A stretch of DNA of 64,000 nt, from NCBI GenBank assembly GCA_021401465.1, contig JADDMT010000025.1, forward strand, positions 62,001 to 126,000, read 5' to 3'. This DNA is from Teratosphaeria epicoccoides. Lineage: Eukaryota > Ascomycota > Dothideomycetes > Mycosphaerellales > Teratosphaeriaceae. Within the stretch, counting starts at the first letter, position 1. Every line of letters starts with the position of its first letter. The notes beneath the pieces were generated by a model. The model was not told the origin of the DNA, ran no database searches, and saw only the letters and a program-made list of their open reading frames with translations. Both the position numbers and the translations under genes were made by a program. Below, piece after piece: positions 46,985 through 57,324 of the stretch.

Positions 46985-48217
46985 CAGGTTTAGTATGGAC
47001 GTGAAGAGTGCAATGCTGCATATTGGCGGCACGGCAGCTACAAGTTTCTCAATTGCAGATCATAGGGTCGTCGGAATCCATGGCGGTCAAATTGGCTCCT
47101 TGACAGCGTCTGGCTGCCGTAAACATGACAACCTTTAGGTAAATGACGGTTTTCGGATTTTGACATCCCTACGTCGACAGCTCTCTTATCGTCTTCCATC
47201 GTTGGGAGGTCATTTGCATTCTCCCTGGCAGAGCCCTTCCACAAATTTATTCGAATTCTACCCGCGTCCGTCAGTAGTGCTCATGGATTGCTTCGAACTC
47301 ACAAATCTCCCATGTGCTGCGCTGTGAACACGCGCGGCTTTACCTTCCTTGTCCAAAAACCGGCATGCTTGTCCCTCGCTATTGCCACCACAGAACCTTG
47401 CGCCGAGGACCAAAGATGGTATCAGCGTCAGGCCTGTCTCGATGAGGCGGAGGCAGTTCATTGTGGCTGGCGGTAGGATTTGGTAGTTAGCATAACGAGG
47501 AGCGATCGTGATGCGGCGAGTGACACATGCTTACAATGGGTACTTCTGGTCAGGTTGGGGTGTTGAGTGGGAGAGGTATGGTATCACAGGTTCCTCTGAT
47601 GGGGTGAGTGGATGGGTCGGGGACGCGTTGTGACCGGCTGGTGTGATTCTTGTTAGCATGATAGTATCGGTGTTGACAAGCTTGAAGAATCATGCCTGTG
47701 ATACAGAGTTCTGGCTGGGGTAGGCACATCCCGTCAAAGGAGTGTTGTGGTGTAGTGATGATGTGACTGAGACTTCTCGACCTTCATGTCGCTTGGCCGA
47801 TCTTCTGTCATCTGCCCGATGTCAAAGAAGCCGTCTTGTACATTGAGTATCTTGTGCAAGGCAGTGGCGGGTTCCTGGCCACTATCAATCTGATTGAGAC
47901 GAAAGCTCGTTCTGGCATCTAGTGTACTGCCGAGATGAAACATTGTCCTCTGTGCCGTATGACAATCCGTCAAGCAACATTCGGGCGCCGCCGCCACGGT
48001 CACGAGGACCACTATGACTTGTAGAACTCCTGTGCCTTGTGATGCTCACTCAGACCACCGCTGCGACATGCATTAGTGGGCCCACGCTACATGATGGCGG
48101 CGGTCTATATGTGCCAATTAGTAAACGCAAAGCTGCGAGAAGATTTTGAAGTACTCTTTCGCATCTTCAAGCATTACACATTTTAGAGAAGAAGATCCTA
48201 CTTGAGCTTTAGGACCG
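46985..48217. other. gene-free transition into the repeat compartment
   Basis: About 1.2 kb downstream of PER1. Only short ORFs are seen. The base composition is still gene-like to about 48,060, after which AT-rich repeat sequence begins. Confidence 0.45.
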
Positions 48218-48873
48218 AGATTCTTTATATAGATGTTCATCTTCCTATCCCAAAAAATTTATGTATATCTTGATTCTTTAATATCTAATAGAGAAAGAAT
48301 CTTAAAGAAATGACAGCTTTTTCTTGTGCCTATAGCATTTCTTCCTACTAGAGTGTGTCAAAAACTCTGGAATTTTCAGAGCTTATAGAGTAAGGCTCTC
48401 TTACTTATATACTAAGTTCTTAGAATATTATAGCAAAGAATATAGCATATATATCATATGTAAGAATAATGAAAACATTAAGAAAAGTAAGGATCTTACA
48501 TGACTTACTACCCTATACTTTAGATCTAAGGGTCTAGCTTTCTATAACAATGAACTTTTAAATGCAGGGTATTAAGTTATGTAAGATTCTTACTTTTTTT
48601 AATATCTTTAAAGTACTCTTATAGCTCTTTCCTGTAGTATATATTCTATATTCTTTGCTATAATATTCTAAGAACTTAGTATATAAGTAAGAGAGCCTTA
48701 CTCTATAAGCTCTGAAAATTCTAGAGTTTTTAACATGCTCTAGTAAGAAGAAATGCTATAGGCACAAGAAAAAGCTGTTATTTCTTTAAGATTCTTTCTC
48801 TATTAGATATTAAAGAATCAAGATATACATAAATTTTTTGAGATTAGAAGATATACATCTATATAAAGAATCT
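48218..48873. mobile_element. 656-bp near-perfect palindrome (foldback/MITE-like element)
   Basis: The outer arms 48218-48445 and about 48640-48873 are inverted copies with only scattered mismatches; for example CAAAAAATTTATGTATATCT on the left pairs with its complement on the right. Pairing continues at lower identity toward the centre near 48545, so almost the whole unit can fold back. It is AT-rich with no ORF. The structure fits a non-autonomous foldback transposon, or two head-to-head copies of a short repeat. No target duplication was identified. An older Gypsy LTR begins three bases past its right edge. Confidence 0.8.
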
Positions 48874-48875
48874 AA

Positions 48876-49150
48876 TAATATAGATATATATGCTATATAA
48901 TATAAAAATATCTTGTAGCATAACAGAGTAATCTGACCTTTTAATAGGTATAAGATAGTACTACTTTCTGCTTATTACAGAGGTAGCACTAAGGGTGCTT
49001 ATAACCCCTAATACCTCTTAATTAGGGAAAGCATGTCTAAGCCTATCCCTGTAGGGGTATCATAGGGTTAGCGACATAGGGGCATCCTATGTTAACTATT
49101 AATCCTACTTAGACAACATACAAGCTAAAGTATGTACAAAGGACCCCCTT
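48876..49150 (-). mobile_element. older Gypsy copy, first 275 bp of its 3' LTR
   Basis: Homologous to the 360-bp LTR of the younger element and more heavily converted to A/T. It ends in CCCTT, exactly where the younger element inserted, and the remaining 85 bp of this LTR lie at 57325-57409. The five bases before it (TCTAA, 48871-48875) would be one side of its own target duplication. The other side was not found in the window. Confidence 0.88.
49146..49150. repeat. target-site duplication CCCTT, left copy
   Basis: CCCTT directly precedes the left LTR and is repeated at 57320-57324 directly after the right LTR. Five bases is the usual duplication size for Ty3/Gypsy integrases. Confidence 0.92.
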
Positions 49151-49510
49151 TAATATAGATGTATATGCTATATGATATGAAAATATCTCGCAGTGTGACA
49201 GAGTAATCCGACCTTTTAGTAGGTATAAGACAGTGCTGCTTTCTGCTTATCGCAGAGGTAGCGCTAAGGGTGCTTATAACCCCTGACGCTCCTTAATTAG
49301 GGAAAGCATGTCCGAGCCTAACCCCGCAGGGGTACCGTAGGGTCAGCGACGTAGGGGCGTCCTATGTCGACAACTGATCCTACTTAGACGACATACAAGC
49401 TAATGTATGTACGAAGGACCCCCTTGCTATATGTAGCAGGGTCACTACATGCCAAGGGCGGCTATTAGAACCTATGTAGTTCTAATAGCCCCCTAGTATT
49501 AACCGTATTA
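49151..49510 (-). repeat. 3' LTR of the younger Gypsy element
   Basis: 360 bp, the same length as the right LTR with no gaps. On plus it begins TAATATAG and ends CGTATTA; the right LTR ends CGTATCA. The pair fits an ancestral TG...CA terminus altered by C-to-T. An internal inverted repeat CTATTAGAAC/GTTCTAATAG lies near its right end. Confidence 0.92.
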
Positions 49511-49524
49511 CTGCCCCTCCTCCT
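49511..49524 (-). promoter_or_regulatory. polypurine tract
   Basis: On the minus strand AGGAGGAGGGGCAG lies immediately upstream of the 3' LTR, the expected place for the plus-strand primer of reverse transcription. The same sequence follows the older LTR at 57410. It fixes the element orientation as minus. Confidence 0.82.
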
Positions 49525-50145
49525 ATGAGGATGTCCCTAGCCTTACTAAGTGACGCATGCGGAACATATAGGGTACGGGATGTAGCACGCTTACACTATG
49601 TAAGGGTAAATAGGTAGATAGCCTATGTAACATGTGTCATGCGCATACCTTAACACCTTCGTAGCGAGTACAGGGCGGAGGCTGCTAACTCGGGCGGGTT
49701 TTAATCCATCACATGTTAGGCAGCTTCATAACACCTTCGCTTTACATGCAGATCGAGATATCAGGAAACCACAAGTACGTACTTCAGTTAATCCTTGAAA
49801 TTATAGGGCGAGCATGCGCGCCGGCCTTGCCAAGTAGCTTGGCTGTCCCTATTTAGTCATGACTATAAAGAACATGTCGCAGAACCTTAGGGTAGTAGGA
49901 AAGTCCGCAGACGCTCTACGCGCGCCGCTCGAAACAGTAGGAGCGCGCTCCTAGCGCGGGCCTCGCCACATTTCCATGCTAGTAGGCTAGCATGAGTGTA
50001 GTTAGCGCACATGCGTAACAGCCGCGTTATCTGTTATTGCATTATTCGGTCCCCTTGTAAGTCAACTAAAGGCAGGTACTCTACGCATGTAGTTCAAGTT
50101 ACTAGCTTAACGGTTGCGGTAGGCAACAGGGGGGCTGTTAGAGGG

Positions 50146-50153
50146 TATAAAAA
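50146..50153 (+). promoter_or_regulatory. TATA box of the antisense ORF
   Basis: TATAAAAA on the plus strand, about 160 bp upstream of the antisense ATG. It is kept in the older copy at 58045, although flanking bases have mutated. It suggests the antisense ORF has its own promoter inside the element. Confidence 0.5.
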
Positions 50154-50308
50154 CCTCGTCGCTTCCTAAACTTTCCTGTTCTAAGACACTAACATTGACC
50201 TCCGCTCCTACTTCGCTTAGCTTGCGCCTCGCTATGTCTGCAGGTCTATACTAGAGCTCCTTCTTCTTTAATCAATCAATTAAGATCAATTAACCTGTCT
50301 TAGCTATA

Positions 50309-51805
50309 ATGGCTCATGTGCTACAGACTAAGTTCGACGCTACTCGCTCTGCCCGCGATTGTCGCTCGTGTTAATAATACCTTGACAACCTTAGTAGCCA
50401 AGCTGCACACATCTCTCCTCCGCGTGTTAGTAAGGCGTCCCCTACCCGCGAGGTATGCGTGACTAGTACTAACCGAAGCGTAGCCGAGATCTACGTCAGC
50501 AGGTTTGATGAGGGTAGTGTCTACCGCAATTGTGTCAACTGTAATAGCAAGCATCAAAAATGCTAAGACCTCCCTGAAGAGGTATACAGCGAGTATAACT
50601 AGCTCTGCCGTAACATCGATGACTTCTAGAGTGCGCGCGACAAGGGGATTGCTAAAGGTACTCTAACTATGAACAGGCTACAGGCTAAGTACCGCGAGGT
50701 ACTCGCCTACCTGCTCGGCGCCCTCTCGTGCTTCACTATGACTGCTAACTATTCTCATAGCAGTGTTTGCTTCGACTCTCTGCTAACAGGCGAAAACGTT
50801 TGTCTAGGTCTAACCGCAGACTTAGTCTAGAAGATCTTGAAGGTGCTAACTATTAGGGTCGAGACCTTCGCCATAGTACGCTTATAGTGCGGGTACCCTC
50901 TAAGTATAAATGCTGACTTTCTCCGCTAGGCTAACGTTAGCGTCGAGAAATATCCGACTAGCTGTTAGTGTTAGCAACTCGGGGCCCTTGCCTCTATTAA
51001 CGATGACTTTAAGACGCGGATGATCTGCAAGAAGGTTATCAAGCAATTCACCGCTCCTGCCGCTAAGGCCATGCCCTAGCGCCGTACTAAGAGACAGCCT
51101 GCCTCTAAGCTAGTCCTAAGGACTAAGCCGTAAGTTACTTACTTGAATCCTGTCGCGTGCGTATAGCTAACACATTGTAGCGCCGCTGCCTACGCCGCCT
51201 TAACGCTACTATCTAAGAAGAAGAAGAGGGCTAGGGCCGAAATTGAGGTTAGCGACAAGGAAGCCGAGCCTTCCCCGCTTGCGACCTGCACTGCGTCTGT
51301 CAAGACGCTAAGGCACAAGCCTCTAGGCCAGATCTTTAAGGATGAGGAGGATGACAACGTCTAGGATACCTTCGGTCCTAACGTAATCCCTTCGCGCTAT
51401 AGTGTCACTATACTAGTTGCGCCTAAGGGAGACACTAAGTCCGATGATGTAGTCGACACTCATGTCAAGAAGCGCAAGATGATCTCGAGGGCTAAGCGCG
51501 ACAGCCGTAAGCGCACTCGAGTCTCTTCGCCTTCTGATGCTAAGGGTGAGGTAGTTGTCGCGACTAGGCGCGGTGAGGGTGTCGCTAGTTCTCTGGCTAC
51601 TATAGGCTCTGAAGACGAGCTCCCTCGCAACCTACTAAAGAAGAAGATGCTAGCCTCTCTTCGTGGCGTTACTACCCCCGTTACTTATAGTCGCTTCAGG
51701 GTGTTTAGTAGACCCCGTGTAGGTAGGCAGTCCCTAGCGGACTATAACAAGAAAGACTCTCCTGCTTCGGGTTCAGTCAGGAAGCCCCTAACTAGTAGTC
51801 GCTAA
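50309..51805 (+). pseudogene. antisense accessory ORF of the Gypsy element (Cys-rich, unknown)
   Basis: One continuous frame of 498 codons plus stop, with ATG at 50309. It is interrupted by about 14 TAG/TAA codons and no TGA. Each can derive from CAG, CAA or TGG by a CpA-type transition, and no frameshift is seen. The N-terminal part has CRSC (residues 18-21), Cys50, and CVNC followed six residues later by Cys85. The older copy has a second CxxC at residues 50-53. This suggests a zinc-binding domain. A helical middle (NRLQAKYREVLAYLLGALSC; GENVCLGLTADLV) is followed by a basic nuclear-type tail (KKKKRARAEIE; HVKKRKMISRAKRDSRKR). It lies 140 bp from the convergent pol stop. Family not recognised. 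Confidence 0.75.
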
Positions 51806-51945
51806 GCATTAGCTACGAAGCTAATCCGAGCATGTCTCTTGTTCTTCTTGGGTTTATTCTAGGTATGCCTTTAGGCATCAATGATGTATGAGTAGGGCGT
51901 TTGCTTCTCGTTGTTACTTCGCGTGTCATGCACTATATACACGTG

Positions 51946-54900
51946 TTAAGAATCCTACTCTAGAACCCTCATCTTCCTACGAATCGACCTTCTTAAGCCC
52001 TGCTCACGCCTCCTCTGCTCTTCGAATTCACGAATAGCTTCTAGAGCGTTCTTGTAGTCTTTAGCTAGAACCTATTATGTGTACTTAGGTAGGTATCCTT
52101 TCTACTTCACCAGATAGTGCGTTACGCCCTTGCGCCGCATACTGTCCTTAATACCCTCGACTTCCTACTCTTCGTTCTCTTCTGCTACTAGCATCGGGTC
52201 CGCGGGCTCTTCGCCCTCGCGCTATACCCATGGTTCGAGTAGAGATACGTAGAAGACGTTATGCACACGATACGACGATAGCAACAATAGCTAGTATGCC
52301 TGCGAGCCTATCGCGTCGCGTATCCGGAAGGGTCTGACGAACCTTGGCGTCATCTTCTTGCTTAGAAGTTTCAGCTTAAGATTCTTCGTCGACAGTAACA
52401 CCTTCGTACTAACTGCGTACTACATCGGTTTAGCATAGGCGTTATTATGTTTAATCTGGGATTCTGAGGCCTTTTTCTAGTGTTCTATTAGCACCGAATG
52501 TACCTCGCGTATACGCCGCGCTAATTCCGTAGCGGCTAGCACCCTCTCCTTAGAAGACTCGTCCTAAGGCGGTTCTAGGTGTATTTCCGGATCAAAGCCA
52601 TAAAGAATCTGAAATAGCGACATGCGCATAGTAGCATGCACGCTATTATTAACTGCAAATTCCGCTATAGGAATTGCGTCGGCCTAGGCATCCTGGTTCT
52701 TAGCGTAGTAGCACTAAAGGTACTACTTAAGAGTCTGGTTTATACGTTTAGTCTGACTATTAGTCTGTAGATAGAATGCTGTACTTAGGCGGTACTTGAC
52801 ATGCGCCTTAAACACAAATTCTTGCTAGTATTTACTAGTAAAGACAGAACCTCGATCCGATAGGATACTTCAGGGGACACTAAAGCGCTATATGACTTTG
52901 TCGCGAAGTAGCCGCGCAAGCTCGCCGCTTGTGCACCTTTTCGTACATAGGATGAAGACATTCATCTTCGAGTATCAGTCGACTACTATAAGGACAGCAT
53001 TAACCATATCGCCTTTCTACTTTGCTAGCAGCAAATTAGTAATAAAATCCATGGTTAAGTCTTGCTATGGTCTCTCTAGTAGTAGGAGCGCCTAAGCATC
53101 GCCATAGGGGCAATAGCGCCGAGATTTGCTAATCTAGCATGTCTAGCAGGATTTGACATAGTCAGAGACATCCTGTTCTAGCGTAGGCTACTAGTATTTG
53201 CGTCCGAGAAGTGCGTTTGTCTTCTCTACGCTAAAATGGCCCGCAAGTTCATTGTCATGATGAATACAGAGGAGCTACGAACAGAGTACATAGTTAGCAG
53301 GTACGTAGAGCCTATTGTCAAAGTACCATAAGTCGCCTGACTTAGTCTAGTACTTCAGACCGCCTGCGGTGTCCTAGAGGGCTACACCCTTATTAATTAA
53401 CTCCGGTTCTCGCTCTTGTAATCGCTGAATAAGTCTCGAGACTTCTTTAAAGGGTTCTTTAGACATTACATACTTACTACATGTAAGCCGGTTAACTACC
53501 GCATAGATCGAGCTAGACACGGTCGCCACAGCTGCTAGATAGGGGGGTTTGTTACTAGCGGAGGCCGTGAGGCCCTATTAGACCTGCAGTCGACCTACAA
53601 GAGGAGCTAACGACAGATCGCCGCCCTAAACTACAAGCTTCGTTTGTAGCGTAGGGAGAAGCTGTTAGTTACCCTCTTCCCTAGTGTCGTAGTCTAGTCG
53701 TCGCGAAGGACTATTAGCCGGATTTGTCTTTCCGGAATGATGCTAGATAACGAAGTCAAAGCTAGCGAGGAAAGTCGCCTACCTTGCTTGCCGACTACTT
53801 AGCTGCTTTACGCCCATGAAGCTACGAAGGTTGTTATAGTTAGTAAGCACCTTAATAGGGTACGCTGCGCCTTCGAGGTAGTATTAGTACTCCTTGAAGC
53901 CGTTAACAATAGCCAAAAGTTCTTAGTCGTGAGTCTCATAGTTAAGCTTAGCGCCCTGCATCTTCCGCGACTAGAAGGTAATCGGGTACTATCGCGTACT
54001 ACCTTCGTGCGACTAGAGCTGCGATATAATTGCGGCTATTGCGAATTTTGAAGCATCGGTCTCTATCTAGATCTTTGTAGCGGGGTCAAAGTGCCGAAGT
54101 ATAGGCGTAGTTTAAAAAGCTACTTTAAGTTTAGAGAAGGCCTTACTCTAAGCCTCCTCCTAAGGCACTTTCCCTAGCTTTTTTCCTTAAACCACGCCCT
54201 TTGCAAGGGCCGTGAGGGGAGCCACAATCTTCGAGTAAGATCGTATGAATCTGCGATAGAAGTTAGTAAATCCTAGGAACACCTGCACTTCTCGGAGGGT
54301 AGTTGGCTATAGCTACTCCGTAATTGCAGACACCCTTCAGTCATCTATGATAACTCCTTCTGTAGAGACAATGTATCCGAGAAACTTAATCCTATCCGTC
54401 AGGAATGAGCACTTCTTTAGGTTCGCGTATAGAGCGAACTTGCGGAGCTATTCGAGCACTATACTTAGATGCCGAATATGCTCCTCCTTCGAGTCGGAAT
54501 AGACTAGTATATCGTCTAAATATACTACGTAGCAGGTGTCAACAAGGCCGGCTAGGGCCCGGTTGATATACGCTTAGAACGTTACTAGTGCGTTAGTTAA
54601 GCCGAATAGCATCACTGTATACTCGAAGTGTCTGTACTACATTCGGAATGTAGTCTTCTACTTGTCGCCCTTTCGGATCAGTATCCGGTAGTAGGCGTCC
54701 TTCAAGTCGATAGACAAGAAGATGGCGGCGCGACTAAGGCGGTCAAGCGTCTCGCTAATAAGTAGTAGGGGGCAGCGGTTCTTCTAGGTTACCGCGTTAA
54801 GGCCCCTATAGTTAAAGCATAGGCGGAGCGTGTTATCCTTCTTCAGGACGAACATAACTAGCACTCTAGCCTCGCTGTCGCTTCGTCGGATCCACGCGTT

Positions 54901-56910
54901 CCTTTGCGCCTTGTAGAGATAGTCTCGAAGTGTTTCGAGCTGCGATTCCGACATAGGGTATAGAGGTCAATACGGAGGGTTGTAGCCCTCCTTAAGGTTA
55001 ATCGCATGTTCCGCGTCTAGGGCCCGGGCATAGGCCGTAGCCTCTGCGTCGAAAATATCGGCGTATTCCTCTAACTTAGGCAGAAGGGTAACGTCCTCCT
55101 TGACGTTCTGTATGCAGACCGCATAAACGCATTAGACCTTCTTCATGTCCCTGTAGAAGCTGCGTGCGTCACGCATCTGCACTGCAGGAACTTCGCCTAT
55201 AGAGCTGTAGAACTAGTTGTTAGTAGCTCCATTAATAACGACTCCCTGCTTGTGGCGCTAAGGGCGGCTAAGCAGGAGCTCCTCATTAGGAACGTCTTTA
55301 GCGTAGAAGACTTTGTTAGTCTCGCGCACTTCTCCTAAGGAGTCCGCGAGTTAGAGGCGCACGTTGTACGCGCCTCGAGCCGCTACGCCTTCGCCCTAAA
55401 AGGACTTCATGGTAGGCAGTAGGGCTCCTAGGATTGGCTCTAAACCAAGCCGTACGATTACCCTCTAGGGTATCACGTTGACCTCTACAAGGTCATCTAA
55501 CATACAGTCTACTAGCTCGAGCGAGCCGTTAACTCGGACCGCACCGGATAGGCGCTAGGCAGGCCACGAGTCTACACTATTAGTGACAGACAGCTTAGAT
55601 ACCTGCGGTAGCTATTCGGTTGTCTTAGGCTTGTCCTTCTTTCGCCTCCCCTCGAGGGAGGTTTCGGACACCTTACTTACCTTCTTCCTATCACTTCGTT
55701 TAGGATAGCAAGCCGCCTAGTAGTCCCTCGCTCCACAGATGTAGCAGCTACTCGGAGGCTTCTCGCCACTGTCTTTTAGCTCGGAGGGCTTGCTCCTCCA
55801 GAATAAACTACCGCGTTAGACGTGGCCCCTAGGGCGCTTGTAATAGCGGCCCTTTAGTAGGTCCTCAGGGCTTAGACGCTTATTGTCCTTACCGCCCGAT
55901 TTTCTATTTCGCTTCAAGGTGATTTCCATACGTGTCGCAAGGGACACGAGGTCTTGCTAAGTCGTCGGAAGTTCATGAAAAGTCATGATTATGTTCTGAA
56001 GATTGTCATTAAGTTTGACGAGCAAGTGCCGCATGCGTTACGTCTTAGTATAGGGTAGCATCTGTCTCTCGAGTGTGGCAAGATAGGTTACGAAGCTAGA
56101 GGTTGTTTGTCCCTTCCCCTGCTTAGCCTTCTTGTACTCGACAGACATAGTAAGGGCGCGATTCCCCGGATCCTCGACCTTGTCGACATAGAACTAGCGA
56201 AAGTCCGCCTACATATACGTTCTGTCGTAGACCTGCATAAGGTCATACCGCTCATGCTAATTGTTGCGAGGTTCCTTATCCTCTTTGAGCTACATCACAC
56301 TAAAGGCGACTCGTTCGCCCTCTGTGGAATATCCGCGTAGGTTAAGCACAAAAACTGCCTTACACGCCTGCAAGAAAGTTCGCGCCTCCTTTAAGGTGTC
56401 TCCCTTAAACGGCTTCGGGTTGCATGCGTTACGACTACCTCCTAGTTAGCCTACTATGGCCCCGAATTTAGGCACCAGGTTTGCGGGCACACACAGAGGG
56501 TCTGCGCCTCCTAGTAAGTTGTCTTCGCGGGTCCCTAGCGTGAAATCTCGCTAGATTTCTTCGTCCGCTAGTTCGTTAGTACCGCTCATGGCGACGTCTT
56601 CGTCGTCCTCGCCGTTGTCGCTACTAGGAGCGGTGCGGCTCTAGCTCTAGTTCGCAAGGCGGTTCGCGACCTAATCGACAATCATGGCTACGAGGGCCAG
56701 GTCGATAGTCGGGGTTAGCTGCGGTCCCTGTGCGGGGGGTCTATTGCCTAGTCCGCCGCGTAATTGTCCTCTAGCGGAACCGTCGCTCGATGCAGTGTCG
56801 CTCGCAGCGGTTACTTCTGCGGGCTAGTTACTCGGGCTAGCTTCGCCATCGCGGGCGCTCGGGATGGCGCTCGCTACGCGTTAGTTGCGAGTTCGTAGTG
56901 CTCTAGACAT
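51946..56910 (-). pseudogene. Gypsy gag-pol polyprotein, inactivated by RIP stops
   Basis: The span is 1655 codons in one frame, so gag and pol are fused without a frameshift. It is broken by many TAG/TAA codons of the CAG/CAA/TGG type. Order: gag (LGGSRNACNPKPFKGDTLKE); a zinc knuckle near 55710-55747 reading CYICGARDY, with Tyr where His is expected; a retropepsin-like LVDCMLDDLVEVNVI near 55500; RT with CYVVYLDDILVYSDS at 54511-54522; RNase H with IETDASKFAIAAI near 54050; integrase with QDLTMDFITNLLLAK and ILSDRGSVFTSKY (52.8-53.1 kb); and a C-terminal chromodomain HYLVK, stop for Trp, KGYLP near 52130. The chromodomain marks it as a chromovirus-type Gypsy. Confidence 0.92.
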
Positions 56911-56959
56911 ATCGTAGTATTCTCTGCTAGACTGCAAAGCAGGGGGGAGAAAGCAGAAC

Positions 56960-57319
56960 TAATATAGATGTATATGCTATATGATATGAAAATATCTCGC
57001 AGTGTGACAGAGTAATCCGACCTTTTAGTAGGTACAAGACAGCGCTGCTTTCTGCTTATCGCAGAGGTAGCGCTAAGGGTGCTTATAACCCCTGACGCTC
57101 CTTAATTAGGGAAAGCATGTCTGAGCCTAACCCCGCAGGGGTACCGTAGGGTTAGCGACATGGGGGCGTCCTACGTCGACAACTGATCCTACTCGGACGA
57201 CATACGAGCTAACGTATGTACGAAGGACCCCCTTGCTATATGTGGCAGGGTCACTGCATGCTAAGGGCGGCCATTAGAACCCATGCGGTTCTAATGGCCC
57301 CCTAGTATCAACCGTATCA
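56960..57319 (-). repeat. 5' LTR of the younger Gypsy element
   Basis: 360 bp, right-hand LTR. It is slightly less mutated than the left one: read on minus it starts TGATACGGTTGATACTAGGG, a proper TG terminus. The CCCTT target duplication follows directly. Confidence 0.92.
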
Positions 57320-57324
57320 CCCTT
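57320..57324. repeat. target-site duplication CCCTT, right copy
   Basis: Matches 49146-49150. Both lie inside the sequence of the older LTR, so the younger element integrated into a relative. Confidence 0.92.

Larger units (their letters stand above)
49151..57319 (-). mobile_element. younger Ty3/Gypsy chromovirus-type retrotransposon, RIP-mutated
   Basis: An 8169-bp element with two 360-bp LTRs (49151-49510 and 56960-57319) flanked by CCCTT. gag-pol runs on the minus strand (56910-51946), so the 5' LTR is on the right and the 3' LTR on the left. A purine tract sits next to the 3' LTR in that orientation. Between pol and the 3' LTR lies an antisense ORF on plus (50309-51805). By eye the two LTRs differ at about 21 positions, all transitions and without indels, as RIP produces. 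No classical TGG-starting primer-binding site follows the 5' LTR, so self-priming or an unusual tRNA is possible. It is inserted in the LTR of an older relative. Confidence 0.93.

Noticed and set aside
48876..49510. Tandem duplication of a 270-bp unit
   Set aside because: Explained by nested insertion into an older LTR rather than tandem repeat formation.
49151..51180. A 2-kb 'long LTR' with an ORF inside, suggested by the 2-kb repeat shared with 56960-59078
   Set aside because: The CCCTT duplication, 360-bp lengths and polypurine tract show that the LTR is 360 bp. The rest of the shared block is internal sequence of two separate copies.
51946..56910. Alternative genetic code with TAG read as Gln or Trp
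   Set aside because: Host genes in the same window use TAG as a normal stop (for example CZIB, DPM3), and paired copies show the stops arise by CpA transitions.
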